Shown: positions 1 to 6,024 of the stretch, piece by piece
How the letters are laid out: each line of letters begins with the position of its first letter
Numbering within the stretch: the stretch's first letter is position 1
Assembly (NCBI GenBank): GCA_050942995.1
Contig: JBMNOI010000124.1
Location: 1 to 11,374, forward strand
Direction of reading: 5' to 3'
Length of the DNA: 11,374 nucleotides
Origin: JBMNOI01 sp050942995
GTDB taxonomy: Bacteria > Chloroflexota > Anaerolineae > UBA1429
Program-made: the position numbers and the translations under genes
Notes under the pieces: model-generated
Seen by the model: the letters and a program-made list of their open reading frames with translations, nothing else
What the model was told of the DNA's origin: nothing
The model's database searches: none

Positions 1-94
1 CGCTGTGTCCGCCGGCGTGGGCATCGTTCTGCGTCAGGGCTTCGAAAATCGTCGTCTTGCCCGATAGGGGCAGGCCGATAATGGCAACTTGCAT
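1..94 (-). CDS. YchF/Obg-like GTPase, N-terminal fragment (cut by window edge)
   Basis: Reading down from an ATG at 94 gives MQVAIIGLPLSGKTTIFEAL and about ten more residues before the window ends. The hydrophobic beta strand followed by GLPLSGKTT is a P-loop (Walker A, GxxxxGKT/S) at residues 7-15, with the next helix reading IFEALT. A P-loop at the very N-terminus with this spacing is typical of the YchF/Obg branch of TRAFAC GTPases, cytosolic ribosome-associated or stress-linked nucleotide hydrolases. Only 31 codons are visible, so the G2-G5 motifs and the C-terminal domain cannot be checked; another small P-loop NTPase is possible. A purine-rich GAGGGAG lies roughly 15 nt upstream of the start, with a closer AGAAGAA. 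The gene is divergent from the cold-shock gene and has its own TATAAT promoter. Confidence 0.6.
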   Translation of the reverse strand, partial: MQVAIIGLPLSGKTTIFEALTQNDAHAGGHS

Positions 95-146
95 TTCTTC
101 TATCTACTCCCTCTCGATCTCTTCCGAGCTTGAGCCCCAACGAATC

Positions 147-175
147 ATTATAGGCCTTAGCGCAGCACGCTCCAA
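147..175 (-). promoter_or_regulatory. Sigma-70-type promoter of the GTPase gene
   Basis: On the minus strand a perfect TATAAT (152 to 147) is preceded by TTGGAG (175 to 170) with a 17-nt spacer. Transcription would begin near 140, giving a leader of about 45 nt before the ATG at 94. The -10 is convincing; the -35 keeps only the TTG. Confidence 0.55.
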
Positions 176-278
176 AGCACCCGGGATACCCATTGGGCGC
201 TCGGTTCGGATGGCCCGGGCGGTGGGCGATGCAGTGGACGGAACCGGCCTCAGCGCGACATCCCCGGTCGGCCGCTGT

Positions 279-307
279 TTGACAAAAGCCGTACCGTATG
301 ATAACAT
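279..307 (+). promoter_or_regulatory. Promoter of the cold-shock gene
   Basis: TTGACA at 279-284 and TAACAT at 302-307 are separated by 17 nt. The start site would fall near 314, giving an untranslated leader of about 165 nt before the cold-shock ATG. The roughly 100 bases between this promoter and the divergent one (about 176-278) are GC-rich and show nothing I can name. Confidence 0.55.
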
Positions 308-380
308 TCGAAACAATTACAACTAGATACGTTATTGCACAATGAGCGAGTCGGAAATGGATCCGTGCGAGGTCTCCGGC

Positions 381-404
381 AGGCCCGTTCGGGTTTCTTT
401 TTTT
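381..404 (+). terminator. Terminator-like hairpin with T7 tract inside the cold-shock leader
   Basis: AGGCCC (381-386), a GTTC loop and GGGTTT (391-396) form a short stem with two G-U pairs in RNA, followed after one C by seven consecutive T (398-404). It lies between the predicted promoter and the Shine-Dalgarno, so it would act as a leader attenuator or pause site for the cold-shock gene. The stem is weak, so full termination is uncertain. Confidence 0.4.
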
Positions 405-478
405 CCGATTCCACCGGGGTGATGGTTGCCCCCGCCAAGCACTGTCAAAACGTTGTAGAGAGAAGGAGGACGGCGTTC

Positions 479-748
479 ATGCCTGAGCGCACTACGGGCA
501 GGGTAAAGTGGTTCAGCCGTGTAAAAGGGTATGGGTTCATTACTCCCGATGATGATCCCACGGCCAAGGATGTGTTTGTCCACTATTCGTCTATCCGCGG
601 CGAGGGTTTCCGCAACCTTCGTGAGGGCGAACTGGTCGAGTATACCCTCGAAGATTCGCCCAAGGGGCCGCAGGCCTCTGATGTGGTGAGCCTGGGACAG
701 GGGGAGGACGAGGAAGACGCTTATTCCGGGTCTGGCCCGAGCTCTTGA
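479..748 (+). CDS. Cold-shock domain protein (CspA family)
   Basis: An 89-residue single-stranded nucleic-acid-binding protein of the CspA/CspB family, acting in the cytoplasm as an RNA chaperone. After a seven-residue lead, GRVKWFSRVKGYGFIT (residues 7-22) holds the RNP1-type motif K-G-Y-G-F-I, and VFVHYSSI (33-40) is RNP2. The remaining strands, with EGELVEYTLE and GPQASDVV, complete the five-stranded beta barrel by about residue 71. The last 18 residues form an acidic, Gly/Ser-rich tail not found in the roughly 67-residue classic forms. The ATG at 479 is chosen because AAGGAGG (463-469) sits 9 nt upstream and the fold starts there; the frame is open upstream to 335 but that part is not domain-like. 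The gene is monocistronic, with a long leader and a strong terminator. Confidence 0.93.
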   Translation: MPERTTGRVKWFSRVKGYGFITPDDDPTAKDVFVHYSSIRGEGFRNLREGELVEYTLEDSPKGPQASDVVSLGQGEDEEDAYSGSGPSS

Positions 749-799
749 CGGCAGTAGCGTCGTTCTCTGCCGCTGACATCTGTTGAAACGAATAATGCG

Positions 800-830
800 G
801 GACCCCGCCTTTGACGGGGTCCTTTTTGTT
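800..830 (+). terminator. Rho-independent terminator of the cold-shock gene
   Basis: GGACCCCG (800-807) pairs with CGGGGTCC (815-822) around the loop CCTTTGA, and TTTTTGTT follows directly. This textbook hairpin plus T-run lies about 50 nt after the cold-shock stop codon. Confidence 0.9.
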
Positions 831-852
831 GCCCGCCGATCTCTGTTCCGGG

Positions 853-882
853 TTGCCCGCGGCGGACGCCGTTGAGTATACT
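853..882 (+). promoter_or_regulatory. Candidate promoter of the LarA-family gene
   Basis: TTGCCC (853-858) and TATACT (877-882) with an 18-nt spacer predict a start near 889 and a leader of about 20 nt. The same TTGCCC-type -35 precedes uvrC. Confidence 0.45.
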
Positions 883-910
883 GCCCCTACCACCTCAAGG
901 AGAGCCCGAT

Positions 911-2182
911 ATGAGCCAGTCGACCCTGATCGAGATGCCCTATGGCGACGAAACCATCCGCTTTCATGTGCCGTCGAGCCGCCTCATGGGCGTGTATGCC
1001 CCGCACGACATGCCCCCCGTCGATGATATCGTCGCCGAGGTGCGACGCGCTCTGGCCGAGCCCATCGGCGGACCCTCGCTGGTCGACCTGGCCCGTGGCG
1101 CCGGGCGAGTGGTGCTGGTGGCCGATGACAACACCCGGCCCACACCGGCCCATGTCATCATTCCCGAGATGTTGAACGCGTTGAACAAAGCCGGGGTGTC
1201 CGATGCGGCCGTCCAGATACTCATCGCCCTGGGGACGCATCGCCCCATGACGGCCGCCGAAATCGAGGCCAAATTTGGCCTCGAGGTCATGGCGCGGGTC
1301 GAGATCGTCAACCATGATGCGTTCGATCCCGCCGTATTACTGGACCTGGGCACCACGCCCGGTGGCGTATCGGTCCAGGTGAACCGCGCCGTCATGGAGG
1401 CCGATCTGGTACTGGGGGTGGGCAGCATCGTCCCCCATCATATTCCCGGTTATTCCGGCGGCGCCAAGATCATCCAGCCCGGAGTGTGCGGTGAGACGAC
1501 CACCGGCCAGGTGCACCTGCTCTCGGTGCGCCAGGGCAGCCTGCTGGGCATTCTGGAGAACACCGTTCGGGCCGAGATGGAGGCCATCGCCGACCGCGCC
1601 GGACTGCGGGCGATCGTCAATACGATCCTGGATCGACACGGCCGCATGGTGGGTGTCGTATACGGCGATCCATGGCAGGCCTTTAGACAGGGGGCGGCTC
1701 TCTCGCGGCGAGTGTATGGCGTCGAGATGCCCGCACGGGCCGATATCGTCATCGCCGGCTCGCATCCCTGCGATATCGAGTTCTGGCAGGCGCACAAGAC
1801 GCTCTACGCGGCCGAACGCTGCGTCAAAGAGGGCGGCACTATTATCGTGGTGACACCCTGCCCCGAGGGGGTGTCGGTGATGCACGGCGAGATGGTCGAA
1901 TTCACCGCCCGGTCGGTGGCCGAGATCGATGCCGCCGTGCGTAGCGGCGAGATCACCGATCTGACGGCGGGGGCTCTGGCCATCGCCATCGCCGGGGCGC
2001 GGCAGCATGCCCCGGTATCGATCGTGTCCGACGGTATTTGCGATGCCGATGCCCGCGGGCTGGGCTTTACGTCGTTTCGCTCGGTGGATGCGGCGCTGGA
2101 AGATGCGCTGGCGCGTCACGGCGCCGATGCGACCATTGCCGTGCTGCCCTATGCGCCCGACACGCTGCCCATCGTCCCGTAG
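911..2182 (+). CDS. larA: LarA-family nickel-pincer enzyme (lactate racemase-like, DUF2088)
   Basis: A 423-residue cytosolic protein of the LarA superfamily, whose characterised members racemise or epimerise 2-hydroxyacids (lactate, malate and relatives) with a nickel-pincer nucleotide bound covalently to a lysine. Visible motifs are DDNTRPTP (72-79), ALGTHRP with His110, PHHIPGYSGGAK with His176 and Lys186, and His202 shortly after. Against Lactobacillus plantarum LarA (His108, His174, Lys184, His200, from memory) each is offset by two residues, so the proton-relay histidines, the cofactor lysine and the nickel ligand all appear intact. Length matches the family (about 420). The ATG at 911 has AAGGAG at 897-902; an in-frame TTG upstream would add 13 unlikely residues. 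The cofactor genes larB, larC and larE are not in the window, and superfamily substrates vary, so lactate is only one candidate. Confidence 0.88.
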   Translation: MSQSTLIEMPYGDETIRFHVPSSRLMGVYAPHDMPPVDDIVAEVRRALAEPIGGPSLVDLARGAGRVVLVADDNTRPTPAHVIIPEMLNALNKAGVSDAAVQILIALGTHRPMTAAEIEAKFGLEVMARVEIVNHDAFDPAVLLDLGTTPGGVSVQVNRAVMEADLVLGVGSIVPHHIPGYSGGAKIIQPGVCGETTTGQVHLLSVRQGSLLGILENTVRAEMEAIADRAGLRAIVNTILDRHGRMVGVVYGDPWQAFRQGAALSRRVYGVEMPARADIVIAGSHPCDIEFWQAHKTLYAAERCVKEGGTIIVVTPCPEGVSVMHGEMVEFTARSVAEIDAAVRSGEITDLTAGALAIAIAGARQHAPVSIVSDGICDADARGLGFTSFRSVDAALEDALARHGADATIAVLPYAPDTLPIVP

Positions 2183-2199
2183 GACGGGGGGCGCCCACG

Positions 2200-2215
2200 G
2201 ATTGCCGAAGCAATC
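2200..2215 (+). terminator. Small hairpin after the LarA gene, possible weak terminator
   Basis: GATTGC (2200-2205), a CGAA tetraloop and GCAATC (2210-2215) form a perfect 6-bp stem 18 nt after the stop codon, followed by GCATTTG. There is no real T-run, so termination is doubtful. Confidence 0.3.
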
Positions 2216-2253
2216 GCATTTGAAACTCGCACACAACGTCATGGCTGCTTTTG

Positions 2254-2345
2254 GGCCCTCACCCGGGAGTCGGGCGGTGATGTACTCAGGCGGTGAGTAC
2301 ACCGCTGGCGGACGCTACGAAGCGGCGGATCGCCGGGTGAGGGCG
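2254..2345. repeat. Dispersed hairpin repeat element, copy 1
   Basis: A 12-nt arm GCCCTCACCCGG (2255-2266) has its exact reverse complement at 2333-2344. Inside, GCGGT (2274-2278) pairs with ACCGC (2301-2305), enclosing GTACTCA (2282-2288) with TGAGTAC (2294-2300), and CGCT (2313-2316) pairs with AGCG (2321-2324). The whole folds like a cloverleaf of about 90 nt. Twenty of the 21 bases at 2254-2274 match the complement of 8446-8466, so this is a copy of a repeat family rather than a local structure. It fills the middle of the 338-nt spacer between the LarA gene and uvrC and has no coding potential I recognise. Confidence 0.65.
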
Positions 2346-2404
2346 GTTTAGCCGCTTAGTGGCACGATCGAGCCGCTTCAAAGCTAAATGAGAGCGCTCA
2401 CGGA

Positions 2405-2433
2405 TTGCCCGAGGGCGGGCACAGGCGTATAAT
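2405..2433 (+). promoter_or_regulatory. Promoter of uvrC
   Basis: TTGCCC (2405-2410), a 17-nt spacer and a perfect TATAAT (2428-2433) inside an AT-rich stretch predict transcription from about 2440, leaving a leader of about 80 nt. Confidence 0.65.
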
Positions 2434-2453
2434 ATTTATATAACAGCGTAAAG

Positions 2454-2499
2454 ATCGATACGGGTCGCCGCCTCTCCGGGGGCGGGGCGGCTCGTCGAT
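2454..2499 (+). promoter_or_regulatory. Long hairpin in the uvrC leader
   Basis: ATCGA (2454-2458) pairs with TCGAT (2495-2499), CG with CG next inside, and GCCGCC (2467-2472) with GGCGGC (2486-2491), closing a 13-nt loop. It occupies most of the predicted leader just before a start codon lacking a strong Shine-Dalgarno, so it may affect mRNA stability or initiation. No terminator T-run follows. Confidence 0.4.
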
Positions 2500-2520
2500 G
2501 ATAGATGAGATGATCGCATT

Positions 2521-4368
2521 ATGGACGTAAACGCACACCTCAAAGCGCGCCTGGCCGGTCTACCGGACAAGCCCGGCGTCTATATCATGCGCGATGCCCG
2601 CCGGCGGGTGATCTATGTCGGCAAGGCCAACGTGCTGCGCAATCGGGTGCGCTCTTATTTTCACCAATCGGCGGGGCATACCCCCAAGACCGAACGGCTG
2701 GTGGCCGAGATCGCCGATCTGGAGTGGATCGTTACCGAGTCCGAGCTGGAGGCGCTGATCCTCGAATGCGAGTTGATCAAGCGCTACCGTCCGCGGTACA
2801 ACGTTCGTTTCAAGGATGACAAGCGCTACCCCTATATCAAGGTGACTCTGAACGAGGATTTCCCACGCATCATGATGTCGCGCAACATGGTGCGTGACGG
2901 CTCGCGCTATTTTGGCCCCTTTTCTTCGGCACAGGTGGTGTACCAGAGCCTGGAGGCGCTACGACGCCTGTTTCCTTATCGCACCTGCAATATCCCGGTG
3001 GACGGCAAGCCCAGACGACCCTGTCTGTACTATCACATCGGGCGCTGCATGGGGCCGTGCATCGGCGCCGTGACCAGGGAAGAATATCGGGCCATGATCG
3101 ATCGGGCTTGTCTGTTCCTGGAGGGCAAGCAGGAGCAGGTGATGGAGCAGCTCTATGACGAGATGGAGCGTGAGGCCGAGTCGTTGAACTTTGAAAAGGC
3201 CGCCAAGTTGCGCGACCAGATCAACGCCATCAACCAGATTATCGAGCGGCAGCGCATCGTCTCCGAGCACCTGAACGATCACGACTTTATCGCCATGGCC
3301 CGCGACGACACCCAGGCCTGTGTGCAGGTGTTCTTTGTGCGTGTGGGCAAGCTCATCGGCCGCGAGTACTTTTTGCTCACCGGCACCTCGGACGAGAGCG
3401 AGTCGCAGGTGATGACCTCGTTCCTCACTCAGTTCTATGACGAGGCCGCCTCTATTCCGCCCGAGATTCTGGTGCAGCACGATCTGGACGAACTCGCCGT
3501 GATCGAGGAGTGGATGCGGCGCAAGCGGGGCAAAAAAGTGCTCATTCGCGTGCCGCGCCGGGGTGAAAAGCGGGCCATATTGAATATGGCCATCGAGAAC
3601 GCCGTCGAGACGCTGAACCGCCTTCGCGCCGAGTGGGAGGTGGATACCAACAAGCACACCCAGGCTCTGGCCGAACTGCAGGAGGCATTGGGACTGGAGG
3701 AGCCCCCCTCTCGCATCGAGTGCTACGACATCTCGACCACTCAAGGCACCGCCGTTACCGCCAGCATGGTGGTGTTTTCCAAAGGGGTACCCAGCAAGAG
3801 CGATTATCGGCGTTTTCGCATCCGCTCGGTAGAGGGGCAGGACGATTACGCTTCTATGGCCGAGGTATTGCGCCGCCGGTTTGCCCGCGCCCGCGAGGCT
3901 CAGGAACAGCGCGCCGTGGGGGCTAAAGAGAGTCGCTGGGCGATCATGCCCGATCTGATCATCATCGATGGGGGCAAGGGGCAGCTTCGCGCCGCCCGCG
4001 AGGTGATGGAAGAGATGGGGGTGGGGCACCTGGCCACGGCCGCGCTGGCCAAGCAGGAAGAGGAGCTTTTCGTACCGGGAAAGCCCGATCCCATCGTGCT
4101 ACCGCGCGATTCGCAAGGGCTGTACCTGCTGCAACGTATCCGCGACGAGGCGCATCGCTTTGCCATCACCTACCATCGCAAACTCCGCGACAAGCAGGGG
4201 CTGCACTCGGTGCTGGAGGATATCCCCGGCATCGGCCCGCGGCGCCGTCGCGCATTGCTGGAGCGGTTCGGTTCCCTGGAGGGTATTCGCCAGGCCAGCC
4301 TGGAGGAACTGCTCGATGTGCCGGGGATGAATCGCCGAGCCGCCGATCAGGTGCGGACGTATCTCTAG
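2521..4368 (+). CDS. uvrC: UvrABC excision nuclease subunit C
   Basis: A 615-residue subunit of the nucleotide excision repair nuclease that cuts the damaged strand on both sides of the lesion after UvrA/UvrB loading. The GIY-YIG nuclease (about 14-95) shows GVYIM (19-23), IYVGKA (31-36), Arg41 and Glu78, for the 3' incision. Cysteines 156, 168, 176 and 180 have the C-x11-C-x7-C-x3-C spacing of the family's [4Fe-4S] cluster. The UVR helix pair (about 203-240) contacts UvrB. The RNase H-like 5' nuclease shows ECYDIS (Asp403), IDGGKGQL (Asp483) and DEAHRFAI (His545). Tandem helix-hairpin-helix motifs (about 565-615, IPGIGPRRRRALL and VPGMNRRAADQV) bind DNA. Full length with all key residues. 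The ATG at 2521 fits the family N-terminus although the Shine-Dalgarno (GATGAGATGA) is weak. It is transcribed alone from its own promoter. Confidence 0.97.
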   Translation: MDVNAHLKARLAGLPDKPGVYIMRDARRRVIYVGKANVLRNRVRSYFHQSAGHTPKTERLVAEIADLEWIVTESELEALILECELIKRYRPRYNVRFKDDKRYPYIKVTLNEDFPRIMMSRNMVRDGSRYFGPFSSAQVVYQSLEALRRLFPYRTCNIPVDGKPRRPCLYYHIGRCMGPCIGAVTREEYRAMIDRACLFLEGKQEQVMEQLYDEMEREAESLNFEKAAKLRDQINAINQIIERQRIVSEHLNDHDFIAMARDDTQACVQVFFVRVGKLIGREYFLLTGTSDESESQVMTSFLTQFYDEAASIPPEILVQHDLDELAVIEEWMRRKRGKKVLIRVPRRGEKRAILNMAIENAVETLNRLRAEWEVDTNKHTQALAELQEALGLEEPPSRIECYDISTTQGTAVTASMVVFSKGVPSKSDYRRFRIRSVEGQDDYASMAEVLRRRFARAREAQEQRAVGAKESRWAIMPDLIIIDGGKGQLRAAREVMEEMGVGHLATAALAKQEEELFVPGKPDPIVLPRDSQGLYLLQRIRDEAHRFAITYHRKLRDKQGLHSVLEDIPGIGPRRRRALLERFGSLEGIRQASLEELLDVPGMNRRAADQVRTYL

Positions 4369-4371
4369 AGG

Positions 4372-4402
4372 TTGACTCCAAACAACTGTGCGGAGTTATG
4401 AT
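4372..4402 (+). promoter_or_regulatory. Candidate promoter just after uvrC
   Basis: TTGACT (4372-4377) and TATGAT (4397-4402) lie 19 nt apart, starting three bases after the uvrC stop codon. The spacer is a little long. A transcript from about 4409 would open almost directly with the hairpin at 4416-4455. Confidence 0.4.
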
Positions 4403-4415
4403 AGATTGACACGGA

Positions 4416-4455
4416 CGCCCCCTGTCCATCGCGCCACTGAGATGGACAGGGGGCG
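4416..4455 (+). repeat. 15-bp perfect inverted repeat (5' hairpin of a possible small transcript)
   Basis: CGCCCCCTGTCCATC (4416-4430) is exactly complementary to GATGGACAGGGGGCG (4441-4455) with a 10-nt loop. No T-run follows; instead comes a strong ribosome-binding site, AAGGAGG at 4463-4469. It therefore looks more like a 5'-end stabilising or regulatory hairpin than a uvrC terminator, although it could also block 3' exonucleases on the uvrC message. Confidence 0.6.
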
Positions 4456-4475
4456 CCTATCTAAGGAGGAGAAGA

Positions 4476-4637
4476 GTGCGGTTTCCTTGTGCCGGGTTCA
4501 AGGATTCGCCGAGCCGTTTGTGCTTGCTCTCTCGCCGATCTATCCTCATTATAGCATCTATCTTTATCAGCTTCATCAGTCAAACGCAGCAAACGCTTCC
4601 GATTCCCGATAAGCGAATATGCTTAGGCTTTGTCTGA
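4476..4637 (+). CDS. Possible small membrane protein, 53 residues (GTG start)
   Basis: I do not recognise this ORF. AAGGAGG (4463-4469) lies 6 nt before a GTG at 4476, and the frame stays open for 53 codons. The product has a basic N-terminal part, Arg-Arg at 20-21, then a hydrophobic stretch ILIIASIFISFIS (23-35) and a short polar tail, resembling a small single-span membrane protein or a signal anchor. A promoter and hairpin precede it and another hairpin (4695-4724) follows, so it could be an independent unit. Against it, third-position G/C is only about 57 percent, with no clear coding bias, and no homolog comes to mind. It may instead be the decayed N-terminus of a secreted protein, or chance. 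Confidence 0.33.
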   Translation: MRFPCAGFKDSPSRLCLLSRRSILIIASIFISFISQTQQTLPIPDKRICLGFV

Positions 4638-4694
4638 AAGTGGATCGAATATATCGGAGTGGAGGCTACATTCCGATTAAAACGCCCTATTCAG

Positions 4695-4724
4695 GCCTGA
4701 TTTATTTGAGCCGAATAATCAGGC
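4695..4724 (+). terminator. AT-rich hairpin between the small ORF and the dehydrogenase gene
   Basis: GCCTGATT (4695-4702) pairs perfectly with AATCAGGC (4717-4724); three further A-T pairs can extend it inward. TCGATTTCTG follows, a poor T-run. It may end the small transcript or serve as an operator for the gene at 4857. Apart from this and the promoter at 4785, I see nothing in 4640-4856. Confidence 0.35.
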
Positions 4725-4784
4725 TCGATTTCTGCACTCGGGGCCGATGAGCCGGGGGACGATCGAGAGATGATGAATGGCCGC

Positions 4785-4812
4785 TTGTTCTCTGCTCCAT
4801 GCTTGATATAAT
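4785..4812 (+). promoter_or_regulatory. Promoter of the dehydrogenase gene
   Basis: TTGTTC (4785-4790), a 16-nt spacer and a perfect TATAAT (4807-4812) predict a start near 4819 and a leader of about 38 nt. Confidence 0.6.
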
Positions 4813-4856
4813 GGCCCCGCTGTTCGCCGGACATCTTGACGAGAAAGGAGCCCGTC

Positions 4857-5915
4857 ATGCCCGAGGCCCTGTATCTGGTTGGTCCCAGAACGCTGGAGTG
4901 GCGTGCCTACGATGATCCGCCACTCGGACCGCGCGACGTGAGGTTGCAGAGTGTGATGAGCGGTATCAGCCACGGTACCGAGTTGAACCTCTATCGTGGC
5001 TCTTCGCCATTTGCGGAAAAGTATTTCGACGGCGAGCATCGCCTGTTTCGGCCCCATCCCGAGCCGGGATTCAAGCCCACTCGTTTGGGTTACGAGATGG
5101 TAAGCCGCGTGGTGGAAGTGGGTGACGAGGTGACATCCGTCAAGGTGGGAGACCTGGTGCATACGGCCACCCCGCATCAACCCACTACCCTCGTCAACGT
5201 CGATCTGGACGCTCAGGCACAGATCCCGATGCAGGTGCTGCCCCGGGGCGTCTCGCCGGAGGAGGGCGTGTTCGCTTCTCTGATCGGGGTGGCGCTGGTG
5301 GGCGTTCACGACGCGCAGATCAAGCTGGGCGATCATGTGACGGTGTTTGGCCTGGGCGCTATCGGTCTCATCGTCGTGCAGCTGGCGCGGCTGAGCGGCG
5401 CCATGCGTGTGACGGCGGTGGACCCCATCTCGTCGCGGCGGGATGCGGCCGCGCGATTGGGCGCCGACGAGGTGATCGATCCGACGCAACAGGACCCGGC
5501 CGAGTTCATCAAGCTGAGTGAGGAGTCGTTGGGAGGGGCCGATATCGTCATCGAGGCCAGCGGCCACTATGGGGCGCTACAGGGCGCCCTGCGCTGTGCT
5601 CATATGGGCGGCACGGTGGTTACGCTGGGCTACTATCAGGGAGGCGCCACGCCGGTGTATCTGGGGGAGGAATGGCACCATAACCGCCTCAATCTCGTCT
5701 CCAGTATGGGCGTGTGGAACTGCCCCAGCCGCTACTATCCCATGTGGGATCGGCGACGGGCGGCGGATACCGTGCTCGATCTGCTTTATCGGGGCATGGT
5801 CGACGTGGCCTCGCTGGTCACGCAGCGCTTTCCGTACGAGCAGGCGCCCGACGCTTACCACTTTATCGACGCGCATCCCGCAGAAACCATCAAGGCGGTG
5901 CTGACGTACGAGTAA
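4857..5915 (+). CDS. Medium-chain dehydrogenase/reductase lacking the usual zinc ligands (BchC-like branch)
   Basis: A 352-residue cytosolic oxidoreductase of the medium-chain dehydrogenase/reductase superfamily. The N-terminal GroES-like domain covers about 1-150. The Rossmann motif GLGAIG (165-170) with Asp189 at the end of the second strand (VTAVDP) predicts NAD(H) rather than NADP(H). Where zinc-dependent members read C-G-x-C-x-T-D and G-H-E, this one reads MSGISHGTELN (34-44) and GYE (78-80), so the catalytic zinc cysteine and histidine are replaced by serine and tyrosine. That pattern recalls the BchC (bacteriochlorophyllide dehydrogenase) and related sugar or polyol dehydrogenase branch; the substrate cannot be read from sequence. 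The ATG at 4857 has AAAGGAG (4844-4850) 6 nt upstream. It is a single-gene unit converging on thrS. Confidence 0.8.
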   Translation: MPEALYLVGPRTLEWRAYDDPPLGPRDVRLQSVMSGISHGTELNLYRGSSPFAEKYFDGEHRLFRPHPEPGFKPTRLGYEMVSRVVEVGDEVTSVKVGDLVHTATPHQPTTLVNVDLDAQAQIPMQVLPRGVSPEEGVFASLIGVALVGVHDAQIKLGDHVTVFGLGAIGLIVVQLARLSGAMRVTAVDPISSRRDAAARLGADEVIDPTQQDPAEFIKLSEESLGGADIVIEASGHYGALQGALRCAHMGGTVVTLGYYQGGATPVYLGEEWHHNRLNLVSSMGVWNCPSRYYPMWDRRRAADTVLDLLYRGMVDVASLVTQRFPYEQAPDAYHFIDAHPAETIKAVLTYE

Positions 5916-5919
5916 AAGT

Positions 5920-5959
5920 AGATCGGGCGGGCAGGGATCGATCCCTGCCCGCCCGATCT
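5920..5959. terminator. Perfect 40-bp palindrome between convergent genes, probable bidirectional terminator
   Basis: Bases 5920-5939 are the exact reverse complement of 5940-5959 (outer bases AGATCGGGCGGGC, centre GGGATCGATCCC). It lies 4 nt after the dehydrogenase stop and 65 nt beyond the thrS stop on the other strand. Read from the thrS side it is followed by ACTTTTACT, a modest T-run; from the dehydrogenase side none follows. It probably acts as a terminator for thrS and as a 3' end barrier for the dehydrogenase mRNA. Confidence 0.6.
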
Positions 5960-6024
5960 CAGGGGGAGTCAAGATGTGCCATGGATATCGTTGTGGCGGC
6001 CTCTTGCGCTCCTCAGCCCATCCT

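Noticed and set aside
342..422. 26-codon ORF from an ATG in the cold-shock leader
   Set aside because: It has no Shine-Dalgarno, its Phe-Phe codons simply come from the T-run, and it shows no run of one amino acid that would suggest attenuation.
335..478. N-terminal extension of the cold-shock protein upstream of 479
   Set aside because: The frame is open but the extension has no family resemblance, and a strong AAGGAGG sits 9 nt before the ATG at 479.
1337..2302. Long antisense ORF opposite the LarA gene
   Set aside because: Its length comes from the GC-rich codon pattern of the real gene on the other strand; the translation shows no domain.
2196..2409. 11-bp direct repeat CACGGATTGCC at 2196-2206 and 2399-2409 as a target-site duplication around the repeat element
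   Set aside because: The copies lie about 50 nt outside the element ends, and the second overlaps the uvrC -35; chance or a shared regulatory word is as likely.
2959..4029. 356-residue antisense ORF inside uvrC
   Set aside because: A His/Leu/Gly-rich shadow of uvrC, which has every expected motif.
4416..4455. Intrinsic terminator of uvrC
   Set aside because: The stem is strong but no T-run follows; a ribosome-binding site comes instead.
4388..4612. ORF in another frame across the hairpin after uvrC
   Set aside because: It would run through the 15-bp hairpin, and the only strong Shine-Dalgarno in the region serves the GTG at 4476 in a different frame.
4719..5567. Antisense ORF opposite the dehydrogenase gene
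   Set aside because: A shadow frame with no ribosome site or motif, running against a gene with a promoter and clear domains.
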